A stretch of DNA of 42,403 nucleotides from Macrococcoides caseolyticum (GCF_002902665.1 NZ_PPRM01000048.1:46220-88622), one strand, 5' to 3'. Shown: positions 8,083 to 15,947, counted from the first letter of the stretch. A program made the numbers and translations. Notes: a model not told the origin generated them from the letters alone.

Positions 8083-8610
8083 ATGAACAACCAAAAAAAG
8101 CTAATAAGTTTTATAACCCTAATTGTAATCACAGCAGCGATTATTATTTTGTGGCAATGGAATTATCAATACCCTGAATTGAGTAAAGCAGATATTAAGA
8201 AAATTGAAGGTAAGCATTATAAAGATACCGATGAATTGACTCGTCAGATTACCGAATTGGACAACAAACAAATTGCTTCCAGTGCTACTACAAGCATTGT
8301 TGTAGAGGAGAAGGAACTCCCACTCGTCATTTTAAGTTCATTTTCTGGTGAAAGAAGTGATGCGACTTATAGAACATTTATTTATTTAATACCAGAGGGT
8401 GAAGGGTATAAAGCAGATGTACGAAAAAATGGTATAAGATTTAGTTCAGATATGAAACCTGTACTTGATGAGTTTAAATTTAACAACCATATTATCAAAT
8501 CATATTTAGGACCAAAGTCGGATAACTTGATTGGAGAAGGTCAGTTAATTATGGATGACGGAAAAGATTTAGAATTTGTCGTTTATCCTGAAAAGGTTAT
8601 TGGCAAGTAA
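8083..8610 (+). CDS. Membrane-anchored protein of unknown function
   Basis: A 175-residue protein with one N-terminal transmembrane segment (about residues 8-25) and an extracytoplasmic domain. I do not recognise its family. It appears related to the 6492 protein: shared MNN-K start, KKIEGKHYKDTDEL region, FIYLIPEGEGYKADV and DMKPV block. This is the intact copy. The start at 8083 lies nine bases after AAAGGAG; the upstream ATGs at 8062 and 8077 are before or too close to that site. The amidohydrolase starts 33 bases downstream, so they may be co-transcribed. Confidence 0.7.
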   Translation: MNNQKKLISFITLIVITAAIIILWQWNYQYPELSKADIKKIEGKHYKDTDELTRQITELDNKQIASSATTSIVVEEKELPLVILSSFSGERSDATYRTFIYLIPEGEGYKADVRKNGIRFSSDMKPVLDEFKFNNHIIKSYLGPKSDNLIGEGQLIMDDGKDLEFVVYPEKVIGK

Positions 8611-8643
8611 TGGTGTAATGTCGTGAATGAAGGAGAGAGTATC

Positions 8644-9816
8644 GTGCATACGCGTTTAATCGAAAAGCTCGAACATAAAGAACAAAGAATGATAGAAATC
8701 AGAAGATATTTGCACGAAAATCCAGAGCTTTCATATAAAGAATATAATACAGCGGAATATATTACAAATTTTTATGAAGATATGGATGTTTCAGTTGAAA
8801 CAAATATTGGTGGTTTAGGTATAAAGGTAACGATTGATAGTGGAATTCCGGGACGAACGATTGGTATTCGGGCAGACTTTGATGCACTCGCCATTCAAGA
8901 AGAAACTGGGCTGCCTTTCGCTTCGAATAATCCCGGCGTAATGCATGCATGTGGCCACGATGCCCATACGGCATATTTATTAGTACTAGCAGAAACATTA
9001 TATGAACTTAAAGATACATTGAAAGGCAAGATTGTTATTATTCATCAACCAGCAGAAGAAGTTCCGCCTGGTGGTGCGTTAGCGATGATTAATGACAATA
9101 TACTTGATGAGATAGACCATATGATTGGCCTACACGTCATTTCAGATTTAGAAGCGGGTAAAGTATATTATCGTCCAGGGTATACACAAACAGGCAGTGC
9201 AGCCTTTAAACTCACAATTCAAGGGCGTGGCGGCCATGGCTCTTCGCCACATACAGCGAATGATGCGATTGTTGCTGCAAGTTACTATGTTAATACATTA
9301 CAAACAATTGTATCAAGAAGATTGAGTCCTTTTGAAACGGGTGTTATAACTATTGGTTCATTTGAAGGTCAAGGACAGTTTAATGTCATCAAAGATCGTG
9401 TCATGATAGAAGGTGATGTCAGAGGACTGACAGATAATACGAAGAAAAAAATAGAAGAAGAAATTAAAAGAATTACATATGGACTAGAAGTCATGTACGG
9501 AGTGCAGTGTCATTTAGATTACTTGGATGATTACCCTGCATTATACAATGATCCGGAACTTACTGAAGCGGTAGCTAGAAGTATTAGAAAACACTTGAAG
9601 AATATCCCTATAGAGTTAACTGAACCACAGCCTTCTAGTGAAGACTTTGCGTATTATGCAAAAGAAAGGCCATCAGCATTTATTTATGTTGGAGCAGCAC
9701 CAGTAAATGGTGAAGTTTATCCTCATCATCATCCAAAATTTAATATCGATGAAAGCGCACTACTAATAGCTGCAAAAGCGGTCGGTGTAGCTGTCCTTGA
9801 TTATTTAAGAGCTTAA
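8644..9816 (+). CDS. M20-family metal-dependent amidohydrolase
   Basis: A 390-residue cytoplasmic peptidase/amidohydrolase of family M20D (hippurate hydrolase/IAA-amino acid hydrolase/N-acetyl-diaminopimelate deacetylase group). It shows the opening RRYLHENPELSYKEY, the metal-site block MHACGHDAHTAYLL, the catalytic Glu pair in QPAEEVPPGG, the ligand His in GLHVI, the dimerisation-domain GRGGHGSSPH, and the C-terminal metal ligand in YPHHHPKFNIDE. Enzymes of this type remove acyl groups from N-acylated amino acids. Specific substrate is not evident. The GTG start at 8644 is chosen because AAGGAGAG lies just upstream; a GTG at 8623 would precede it. Confidence 0.9.
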   Translation: MHTRLIEKLEHKEQRMIEIRRYLHENPELSYKEYNTAEYITNFYEDMDVSVETNIGGLGIKVTIDSGIPGRTIGIRADFDALAIQEETGLPFASNNPGVMHACGHDAHTAYLLVLAETLYELKDTLKGKIVIIHQPAEEVPPGGALAMINDNILDEIDHMIGLHVISDLEAGKVYYRPGYTQTGSAAFKLTIQGRGGHGSSPHTANDAIVAASYYVNTLQTIVSRRLSPFETGVITIGSFEGQGQFNVIKDRVMIEGDVRGLTDNTKKKIEEEIKRITYGLEVMYGVQCHLDYLDDYPALYNDPELTEAVARSIRKHLKNIPIELTEPQPSSEDFAYYAKERPSAFIYVGAAPVNGEVYPHHHPKFNIDESALLIAAKAVGVAVLDYLRA

Positions 9817-9872
9817 ACTGCAATAAATATTCTGTAGACAAAAGTATTGTCCCTTGAAAAGTCAATTTATTA

Positions 9873-9926
9873 ATATACTCCCTATAAAGTAAACACTTAA
9901 AAGTGAGCACCTTATAGGGAGTATAT
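9873..9926. terminator. Long stem-loop between convergent genes
   Basis: ATATACTCCCTATAAAGT pairs with ACCTTATAGGGAGTATAT across 9873-9926 with one mismatch, plus a small inner CACTT/AAGTG stem. It sits between the M20 gene and the convergent DUF1722 gene, so it probably acts as a bidirectional terminator. There is no long T tract. Confidence 0.6.
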
Positions 9927-9962
9927 AATTAACTATATAGATTAACGAAGAAATATGAAACG

Positions 9963-10340
9963 TTAATCCGCTTGCTTAAGAATAGAGCTTTGTAATAAAT
10001 ATATGACATTATACTGAGTTGCGAGTAACAATAAATAATCTTTGATGCGCCTATCGTTACGTGTAACATCAGTGAGAAGGTTGAAAAAATATGTTTTTTC
10101 TTCTTCGGCAGCAATCTTTTTGAAATACCCCCACATATGTTCAAAACTATTACGCATTGAACCTTCACTCGGCTGCATAGTGTAAGTCTCAGCAATAATG
10201 TCCTCTAATACTTTTGGTTCATCTAATCCATTATTTAGTTCTTGACGAATCAATAGATATTGTCTTTGACTATAATACATTACTTTATATTTCTCTTGCT
10301 TCCATAATTGTTCTACTTGTTTGCGTGATTCTTTATTCAT
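9963..10340 (-). CDS. DUF1722 (YbgA-like) protein
   Basis: A 125-residue protein matching the DUF1722 domain. LWKQEKYKVMYYSQRQYLLI at the N-terminus and NSFEHMWGYFKKIAAEEEKTYFFNLL in the middle resemble the domain's conserved hallmarks. The function of DUF1722 is not established; in many bacteria it is fused or adjacent to photolyases or DUF523 proteins. Here the ATG overlaps the stop of the upstream epimerase by four bases (10337-10340), so the two are translationally coupled. No membrane segment is visible. Confidence 0.75.
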   Translation of the reverse strand: MNKESRKQVEQLWKQEKYKVMYYSQRQYLLIRQELNNGLDEPKVLEDIIAETYTMQPSEGSMRNSFEHMWGYFKKIAAEEEKTYFFNLLTDVTRNDRRIKDYLLLLATQYNVIYLLQSSILKQAD

Positions 10341-11227
10341 GATTGCCTCAACAGATCTGATAGTGCAATTTTGACATTCGGATATGAAAATTTAAAACCG
10401 TGAGCTAATAATTTTTCTGGTAATACTTTTTGACCCTTTGTAACCATAATCGACTGTTCGCCTAATAGAAGCTCGATTAATTTGGTTGGGGTAACAAAGT
10501 AATGTGGACGATGAATCGTTTCAGCAATCACTTTTCCAAGCTGCTGCTGCGTTACAGGGTAGGGTGCAGTTAGATTATATATACCTGTTAAACGATGTTT
10601 ATATATATAAAGTATGGCATCGACTAAATCATCCAGATGAATCCATGAATAAGGTTGTGTGCCTTTACCTATAGGTCCTCCTGCAAATAATTGATAAGGC
10701 TTAATCATAAGTGGTAGAGCACCTCCTTTATCAGAGAATATAACACCGAAACGTACATAAGCAACATCAGTTCCATTCTGCTCTATTTTTTTGGCCTCTT
10801 TTTCCCATAGATGTACGGTTTCAGATAAGAAATCAAAGGGTGAGATCGTATCTTGTTCAGAGTATACCGCTTCATTTGAAGGCGGATAATAACCAACCGC
10901 ACTTGCAGAAATGAGTAGAGGTACACTTTGCATGTTATCGATTATAGGCAACAATTTCCTAGTAGACTCGATTCTGCTGATTTGTATCGCTTCTTTATGT
11001 TCTTTCGTCCATCGTTGATTAAGAGAAGCTCCTGCTAAGTTGATGACGAGATCGACATCAGGAACATATTGCTCATAATTTTCTTTGTCCCAATTGATGT
11101 ACGTAATATTGTCATGATTTTCTTTATCCGAACGTGTAAGGATATACACTTCATCTTCAGAAGAAAACTTTTGTTGTAAAGCTTTTCCGACAAGGCCGGT
11201 TCCACCAGTCATTAATATTTTAGTCAT
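10337..11227 (-). CDS. TIGR01777-type NAD-dependent epimerase/dehydratase (YfcH-like)
   Basis: A 296-residue extended SDR protein. The nucleotide-binding motif is at the N-terminus (ILMTGGTGLVGKALQQ), followed by INLAGASLNQRWTKEHKEAIQISR, which is diagnostic of the YfcH/SDR39U1 group. Then come SASAVGYYP with the SDR active-site Tyr, VRFGVIFSDKGGALPLM, and PYSWIHLDDLVDAI. The C-terminal KVLPEKLLAHGFKFSYP is the small DUF1731 domain. The physiological reaction is unknown. The start at 11227 is set by AAAAGGAG; the upstream start at 11263 has no such site. It is coupled to the DUF1722 gene downstream. Confidence 0.88.
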   Translation of the reverse strand: MTKILMTGGTGLVGKALQQKFSSEDEVYILTRSDKENHDNITYINWDKENYEQYVPDVDLVINLAGASLNQRWTKEHKEAIQISRIESTRKLLPIIDNMQSVPLLISASAVGYYPPSNEAVYSEQDTISPFDFLSETVHLWEKEAKKIEQNGTDVAYVRFGVIFSDKGGALPLMIKPYQLFAGGPIGKGTQPYSWIHLDDLVDAILYIYKHRLTGIYNLTAPYPVTQQQLGKVIAETIHRPHYFVTPTKLIELLLGEQSIMVTKGQKVLPEKLLAHGFKFSYPNVKIALSDLLRQS

Positions 11228-11336
11228 AACAGCACTCCTTTTCAAATTGTAATTATTATACATATACCCACTTTATTGATGCTATAAAGGAGAGACTTAA
11301 AATATTACAGTTTAACTATATTGTATTTTCTATAGT

Positions 11337-12260
11337 TTATTCTATAGGTTTTAAATGTTTCATAATTTCTGCTCTATCTTTTTCCAGGAATTTCGGTAAA
11401 TTGAGCTTTTTACCTAAATCTTCTTTCTTGGTATCGATCATAACTCCTGGCTCTGAAGTTGCAAACTCGAACATAATACCATTTTGACGATAATATACTG
11501 ATTTAAAGAACCAGCGATTAATGATGTCAGTATGCTTACCGCGAAGTTGATCTAGCTTTTCAATGAGTGCTTCTAAATCTTTTACCTCTGGCATGTCCAC
11601 TGCAATATGGTGAACATATCCGCGCCCGGGTATCACTGTATGCCCGTCTTGCTCTACGACGACAAAGTCACTGTATAATCCACTTACATCTAATGTAAAG
11701 ATATTGCTATCAGTACGTCTCGTATATCCTAGTGTTTCCATTAAAAATTGAGCTGACTTCTCAATGTCTCTCACGCGAATTTCGACAGGCCCCATCCCTA
11801 AGACTTGAAAAGCTTCAGGAATATCAGAATAGTGATTTTTCTTCCATATATTTGGGTAATACATATCATTGTTTGGTAACAAGACGATTTCTAAAGCATC
11901 ACGATCTTCAAACGATATACCATCATGACCAGCATACTGAATTGGGTGCGTCTCTATCCCATTTTGATTCAGGCGTTGTTCAAAATATTCAAGTGCCTCG
12001 TAATTCGGAACGAGTAAAGAAAGTCTATGAATACTGTTTGTTCCCTTTTTAGTCACACTGGCATTAGGAATTTCAAAGAAGCTGAGTAATGTCCCAGGTG
12101 ATCCTTCTTCATCACCGTAGAAGAGATGATACATTGTTGGGTTATCCTGATTGACCGAAATTTCCACGAGTCTAAGGCCAAGAACATTCGTATAAAAATC
12201 TTTGTTTTGTTTTATATCTTTTGTGTACATTGAAACATGGTGATGTCCGTTAATTTTCAT
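11337..12260 (-). CDS. Ring-cleaving dioxygenase, glyoxalase/VOC family (MhqO/MhqA-like)
   Basis: A 307-residue vicinal-oxygen-chelate protein with two glyoxalase-type repeats. GHHHVSMYTKDIKQNKDFYTNVLGLRLVE begins the first, and MGPVEIRVRDIEKSAQFLMETLGY begins the second. Candidate metal ligands are His6-8, His in YVHHIAVD and Glu in GIMFEFATSEPG. Homologues in Bacillus (MhqA, MhqE, MhqO) are induced by quinones and catechols. Substrate here is unproven. It is divergent from a second member of the family (12565), with about 300 bases between. AAGAAGGAAG precedes the ATG. Confidence 0.85.
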   Translation of the reverse strand: MKINGHHHVSMYTKDIKQNKDFYTNVLGLRLVEISVNQDNPTMYHLFYGDEEGSPGTLLSFFEIPNASVTKKGTNSIHRLSLLVPNYEALEYFEQRLNQNGIETHPIQYAGHDGISFEDRDALEIVLLPNNDMYYPNIWKKNHYSDIPEAFQVLGMGPVEIRVRDIEKSAQFLMETLGYTRRTDSNIFTLDVSGLYSDFVVVEQDGHTVIPGRGYVHHIAVDMPEVKDLEALIEKLDQLRGKHTDIINRWFFKSVYYRQNGIMFEFATSEPGVMIDTKKEDLGKKLNLPKFLEKDRAEIMKHLKPIE

Positions 12261-12400
12261 TATGTTCTTCCTTCTTTCTTTTTAAGTAGATGTTCTATCT
12301 TCTGGCATTTATTTTCTAGGCAGTCTGGCAATACGAGTGGTATATCATAAAACTGAAGAACGCACTTTAAATATCAGTCGTTCTATAGCATTCGTTCCAA

Positions 12401-12418
12401 ATTGTTTGTCTGAACAAT
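12401..12418. promoter_or_regulatory. Inverted repeat in the divergent dioxygenase intergenic region
   Basis: ATTGTT-TGTCTG-AACAAT is a perfect six-base inverted repeat with a six-base spacer, about 140 bases upstream of the minus-strand dioxygenase start. It could be an operator for a MarR- or TetR-type regulator. Apart from this and the AT-rich element at 12516-12534, I see nothing else in 12261-12564. Confidence 0.3.
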
Positions 12419-12515
12419 CTTCAATTTGTAATGCAAGCTTGTATTAATACTATAAGCATATTTATACTCATTTCGTAAATAAACCTTATCACTTTCAAAA
12501 AAGTTATTTATAAAA

Positions 12516-12534
12516 TATATTAATTATACTAAAT
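12516..12534 (+). promoter_or_regulatory. AT-rich element shared with the DoxX-like gene
   Basis: TATATTAATTATACTAAAT lies just before the ribosome site of the plus-strand dioxygenase. The same 19-mer with one change occurs at 15275-15293, directly before the ribosome site of the DoxX-like gene. TTAAATATATTA-like repeats accompany both copies. A shared operator is possible, but the base composition makes chance matches easier. Confidence 0.35.
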
Positions 12535-12564
12535 ATATTAAATATATCAAAGGTGGTAATAATA

Positions 12565-13524
12565 ATGCAAGAATTAACAGGTATTCATCACGTAACAGCA
12601 ATTACTAGTAGTGCAGAAAAAATTTATGACTTTTTTAATGACATTCTAGGGATGCATCTCGTTAAAAAGACTGTAAACCAAGACGATATCAGTACCTATC
12701 ATCTCTTTTTTGCAGATGATGCTGGTAATGCCGGCACTGATATGACGTTCTTTGATTTTGAAGGTATTCAAAAAGGACAGCATGGTACAAATGAAATTGC
12801 AAGAACTTCATTTAGAGTGCCAAATGATAAAGCGGTAGAATATTTCTTGGAGCGTTTTGAACAATTTAATGTGACGCATGAAGGTATTCAAGAAATGTTT
12901 GGTCGCAAAATCTTGCCATTTGAAGATTTTGATGGGCAGTTATATCAAATTATTTCTGATGAGTATGATAAAGGTGTCGCACCGGGTACACCTTGGAAAA
13001 ATGGACCAGTGCCTGTAGAATATGCGATTTATGGTTTAGGGCCAGTATTTATTACAGTGAGCCAGTTCACAGCATATAAATCTGCATTCGAAAAAGTATA
13101 TATGTTCAAAGAAACAGCGTCTGAAGATAATTACCATCTGTTTGAAACTGGTGAAGGAGGTAATGGTGCATCCGTGATCATCGTTGACGACACAACAAAT
13201 GCTGCAGCTTACCAAGGATTTGGGACAGTGCATCATGTTGCATTCAGAGTACCTGATGAAAAAGGGTTAAATGAATGGATTGATCGTTTACAAGAGTTCG
13301 GTCTACCAAACTCTGGTTATGTAGATAGATTTTTCTTTAAATCATTATATGCACGTCTTACAATGCCGATTTTATTTGAAATTGCAACTGATGGTCCTGG
13401 ATTTATGGGAGATGAACCGTATGAAACTTTAGGTGAAAAACTTTCATTACCGCCATTCTTAGAAGGTAAACGTGAAGAAATTGAAAAACAAGTGAGATAT
13501 ATCGATACTGTGAGAAGTAAGTAG
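12565..13524 (+). CDS. Ring-cleaving dioxygenase, glyoxalase/VOC family (MhqE/MhqO-like)
   Basis: A 319-residue two-repeat VOC protein. The first repeat begins GIHHVTAITSSAEKIYDFFNDILGMHLVKKTVNQDD, and the second has GLGPVFITVSQ followed by VHHVAFRVPDEKGL. The metal-site Glu is in MPILFEIATDGPGF. It is related to the protein at 11337-12260 but clearly distinct. In staphylococci and bacilli such proteins pair with an MhqD esterase for quinone and electrophile detoxification. Here the next gene is the broken remnant of exactly such an esterase. The ATG at 12565 follows AAAGGTGG; the upstream GTG overlaps that site. Confidence 0.88.
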   Translation: MQELTGIHHVTAITSSAEKIYDFFNDILGMHLVKKTVNQDDISTYHLFFADDAGNAGTDMTFFDFEGIQKGQHGTNEIARTSFRVPNDKAVEYFLERFEQFNVTHEGIQEMFGRKILPFEDFDGQLYQIISDEYDKGVAPGTPWKNGPVPVEYAIYGLGPVFITVSQFTAYKSAFEKVYMFKETASEDNYHLFETGEGGNGASVIIVDDTTNAAAYQGFGTVHHVAFRVPDEKGLNEWIDRLQEFGLPNSGYVDRFFFKSLYARLTMPILFEIATDGPGFMGDEPYETLGEKLSLPPFLEGKREEIEKQVRYIDTVRSK

Positions 13525-13537
13525 GAGGTAGAACTTC

Positions 13538-13806
13538 ATGAATTATTTTTATCAAAAGAATAATAATGATATTTTGATTGTATTGTTTCATGGTACTGGT
13601 GGCAATGAATATCAACTCCTGCATCTAATGGTATTAGAATAATACTTACAGCAGGAGCGAACGATTATATTGTACCTGCCGGACAAGTTAAGCAATTAGA
13701 GCAACAGTTTATACCAAAGTTTAAAGACGTTAAGTTTATTTTATTAGATGGTGATCATGAATTAGATGAACAAGAAGCGAGAACAATAAAATCATATGTA
13801 AATTAA
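13538..13806 (+). pseudogene. Decayed MhqD-like alpha/beta-hydrolase with internal deletion
   Basis: After a good GGAGG site, ATG at 13538 opens 34 codons encoding the start of an esterase (ILIVLFHGTGGNEYQLLHL) before TAA at 13640-13642. In another frame from 13642, AGANDYIVPAGQVKQLEQQF and then LDGDHELDEQEA continue to TAA at 13806. These pieces correspond to residues about 15-34 and 144-190 of the intact MhqD-like protein at 16029-16631. The roughly 110 residues between, including the nucleophile GYSNG block, are missing and the frame is broken. The position directly behind a glyoxalase-type gene matches the usual mhqE-mhqD pairing. Confidence 0.85.
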
Positions 13807-13831
13807 AAGGAGGCGCACTGCGCCTCCTTTT
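13805..13831. terminator. Bidirectional terminator
   Basis: AAAAGGAGGCGCA and TGCGCCTCCTTTT form a perfect 13-bp palindrome with a minimal loop, A-rich on one side and T-rich on the other. It lies exactly between the esterase remnant (plus) and D-lactate dehydrogenase (minus). Confidence 0.85.
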
Positions 13832-14822
13832 AATTTACTCGATTATCACAGCTCCCAGTTTCAATGACTTGTTTTGCAGAATCAAGACCACCTTCTACTA
13901 AGTTCATTACGGCAGTTTCTGTATAAAAAGCGATATGCTGAGAGATGAGAACATCTTCACGCTGGATGAGTTCTAGCAGTACGTCATCTTCTACTGATTT
14001 ATCGCTAAAGTCTTTCGGGAAATAAGGTGCTTCATTTTCATAAGTGTCTAAGGCTGCTGCTGCGACTTTTCCTGAATTTAATGCATCCAGCAAGTCTTTC
14101 GTGTTTACAATCTTTCCGCGTGCAGTATTTACGATAAATACACCGTCTTTCATTTTGGCGAATAAAGATTTATCAAACATATATGTATTCTCTTTTGTAA
14201 GTGGCATATGGATTGAAATTAAATCTGCATTTCCAATCGCTTCTTCAAGTGAGTCTGTATATGTTAAAAATGCTTCTGCTTTTTCATTTGGATATAGATC
14301 GTAACCGATAACTTCGGCACCAAAGCCATTAAATATTTGCGCTGCAATTGTACCGATTCGTCCTATCCCGATAATAGCAACGGTCATTGAACGCATTTCT
14401 TTACTGATGATGGATTTGTTCCAGGTAAAATCATGTTGCTTTACTTTATTTTGAATCTTTTCAGTATTTCTAATAATGTTCATGGCTGCAGTTACAGCAT
14501 ATTCTGCAATTGCATTTGGAGAATAACTAGGAACGTTCGATATGATTAGGTTGTGTGCAGCTGCTTTCTCAAGATTGAACATGTCGAAGCCAGCAGAACG
14601 CTGGGCAACTTGCTTTATACCTTGAGCTGCAATTTGTTCATAAATATCATCTTCAAATGGTGCTGTCTGACTTGTTGATAGTCCGTCGTATTCTGCTAAT
14701 AAATGTACGTTCTCTAAAGTTAACGGGTCGGGGTTAAAAGTAACTTCTACATTGTTCTTCTCGGCCCAGCTTAATGCCGCCTCTTTTTCATCTTCTCTGG
14801 TCCCAAACATGATTAATTTCAT
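13830..14822 (-). CDS. D-lactate dehydrogenase
   Basis: A 330-residue NAD-dependent D-2-hydroxyacid dehydrogenase that interconverts pyruvate and D-lactate in fermentation. RSAGFDMFNLEKAAAHNLIISNVPSYSPNAIAEYAV is typical of the D-lactate dehydrogenases of lactobacilli and staphylococci. The NAD site is VAIIGIGRIGTIAAQIFNGFG. The catalytic Arg is in NTARGKIV, Glu in ALDTYENE and His in ISQHIAFYTETAV. The ATG at 14822 follows AGGAG at ten bases. It ends within the bidirectional terminator. No clear Rex operator was found upstream. Confidence 0.92.
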   Translation of the reverse strand: MKLIMFGTREDEKEAALSWAEKNNVEVTFNPDPLTLENVHLLAEYDGLSTSQTAPFEDDIYEQIAAQGIKQVAQRSAGFDMFNLEKAAAHNLIISNVPSYSPNAIAEYAVTAAMNIIRNTEKIQNKVKQHDFTWNKSIISKEMRSMTVAIIGIGRIGTIAAQIFNGFGAEVIGYDLYPNEKAEAFLTYTDSLEEAIGNADLISIHMPLTKENTYMFDKSLFAKMKDGVFIVNTARGKIVNTKDLLDALNSGKVAAAALDTYENEAPYFPKDFSDKSVEDDVLLELIQREDVLISQHIAFYTETAVMNLVEGGLDSAKQVIETGSCDNRVN

Positions 14823-14943
14823 TGCGTATCGCTCCTGTTCATATTGATATGTATGTCATATGTGCATGAATAATTATATTGTACCTATATTACTTTCATT
14901 ACTCACGGCAAATGCTTAAATTGTTTGATTATTTAAATCAATT

Positions 14944-15150
14944 TTATAATTGATGATATGCAGTAATCTGTGCATTCAAGATAAGTCCGAAACCTGTAAG
15001 TGTGAATACTGGTGGTGCAAAGTTCACCAGCATGAGTGCAAGATAGACAATGAGACTGAAAATTAATGGTTTCTTTCTGACTGTTGTAGCGGATGCTATC
15101 GGAACTGTAATATTTATTACGATAATGAATGAGTCAGTACAATCTGGATT
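14944..15150 (-). pseudogene. Fragment of a membrane protein without a start
   Basis: A 69-codon open frame with no usable start codon or ribosome site. It encodes KKPLIFSLIVYLALMLVNF followed by APPVFTLTGFGLILNAQIT and ends YHQL-stop at 14944. The charged loop and two hydrophobic stretches look like the C-terminus of an integral membrane protein. It overlaps the equally hydrophobic plus-strand frame at 15050-15244, so at most one is the genuine coding strand in the overlap. The family is not recognised. Confidence 0.35.
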
Positions 15151-15244
15151 TCAAATGAATATTACTTATATAAGCATGTTCATATTTTCATTATATGGAT
15201 TAGTATTATCTTTACGCTATCCTCAAAATGAAAAATCGGTCTAA
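15050..15244 (+). pseudogene. Possible short membrane-protein fragment
   Basis: A 64-residue frame with two hydrophobic stretches (FFLTVVADAIGTVIFITIM and YISMFIFSLYGLVLSLRY), ending NEKSV. There is no ribosome site before the ATG, and an in-frame TAG lies six bases upstream. It may be the tail of a lost transporter-like gene or a small real protein. The rest of 14823-15308 holds only the opposite-strand fragment and the AT-rich element before the DoxX-like gene. Confidence 0.35.
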
Positions 15245-15274
15245 TGGACTATTTATATATTAAATATATTATAG

Positions 15275-15293
15275 TATATTAATTATATTAAAT
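15275..15293 (+). promoter_or_regulatory. AT-rich element shared with the 12565 dioxygenase
   Basis: TATATTAATTATATTAAAT differs by one base from 12516-12534 and again directly precedes a ribosome site. It may be an operator for a common regulator of the detoxification genes. Evidence is similarity and matching position only. Confidence 0.35.
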
Positions 15294-15308
15294 TTAGGAG
15301 GCAATAAA

Positions 15309-15656
15309 GTGCATAAACATATTGTAAATGGATACGTAGCAAAAGATATTCTTAAAAGTAGTTTACCGAAAGTGAAAAACGATGAGGCGATGGCTCAACA
15401 ACTTAAAGAAGGGTTCAACCTATCTCCGAGCATGATGAAAATCGCAGGATACTTTGAATTAATTGGTTCCATCTTCTTGATGTTATCAGTATTTAATAAA
15501 AAGTTTGCAAGAATAGGTGCAATGTTAATCAATGTTATTATGTTAGGTGCAATGTATAACCACTTAAAAGCAGGTCATGGAGTAAAATCATTAAGCGCTG
15601 CAGGTAAATACTTTGGTTTAAACATGATTACATTATTTGATTCATTTAAAAAATAA
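15309..15656 (+). CDS. DoxX-like small membrane protein
   Basis: A 115-residue protein of the DoxX-like type. MMKIAGYFELIGSIFLMLSVFNKKFARIGAMLINVIMLGAMYNHLKAGHG shows the characteristic gly-tyr-phe-glu-leu first helix, the second helix and the conserved His before a Gly-rich turn. Members are integral membrane proteins often induced with quinone or thiol stress genes; mechanism is not established. The GTG start at 15309 follows AGGAGG, preceded by the AT-rich element also found before the dioxygenase at 12565. The N-terminal 40 residues are soluble-looking, so it carries fewer membrane segments than full DoxX. Confidence 0.72.
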   Translation: MHKHIVNGYVAKDILKSSLPKVKNDEAMAQQLKEGFNLSPSMMKIAGYFELIGSIFLMLSVFNKKFARIGAMLINVIMLGAMYNHLKAGHGVKSLSAAGKYFGLNMITLFDSFKK

Positions 15657-15660
15657 TATT

Positions 15661-15863
15661 TGTCGTTCATACAGCAATGATGAAATTAACGTTCATTTTG
15701 AAGTAGAGAGAAGTATACATGCAACAGAATGTGCCATAGGGCTAAAGCAAGTATTCAATATAAAGAAGCTTATCTAGTCACAGAGATTAGAACAGGGCCA
15801 GGTGAAGAAATCTACGTAAAAGAAATATTGAACTTAAGCATCAAGGAAAGTGATGACAAATAA
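15661..15863 (+). pseudogene. Frameshifted gene remnant of unknown family
   Basis: Two overlapping frames read as one broken protein. The first (15661-15777) gives EINVHFEVERSIHATECAIG and stops at TAG 15775-15777. The second, ending at TAA 15861-15863, continues AYLVTEIRTGPGEEIYVKEI and then NLSIKESDDK. Neither has a ribosome site or a convincing start. A frame change near 15755 would join them. I do not recognise the parent protein. It immediately follows the DoxX-like gene. Confidence 0.4.
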
Positions 15864-15910
15864 TGATAAGTGTGAAGATGTACTCGCAAAATCGTGAGAA
15901 TAAAGATGCA

Positions 15911-15947
15911 GAACGAATCAATAGATGAAAATTGATTCGTTCTTTTT
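15911..15947 (+). terminator. Rho-independent terminator
   Basis: GAACGAATCAAT and ATTGATTCGTTC form a perfect 12-bp stem with an eight-base loop and a following T run. It ends the DoxX-like gene and remnant transcript. The remainder of 15657-16028 holds the remnant at 15661-15863 and no other gene. Confidence 0.9.

Noticed and set aside
9929-10195. Minus-strand frame overlapping the DUF1722 gene
   Set aside because: It is a shadow of the DUF1722 gene, whose motifs and coupling to the upstream gene are clear.
12288-12455. Plus-strand open stretch without a start in the dioxygenase intergenic region (GIYFLGSLAIRVVYHKTEERT)
   Set aside because: No start codon or ribosome site, and no recognisable family. 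It is probably chance, though a remnant cannot be excluded.
14823-14945. Search for a Rex operator before D-lactate dehydrogenase
   Set aside because: No TTGTGA-N6-TCACAA-like sequence was found. The ATTTAAAT-centred repeat near 14930 does not fit the consensus.
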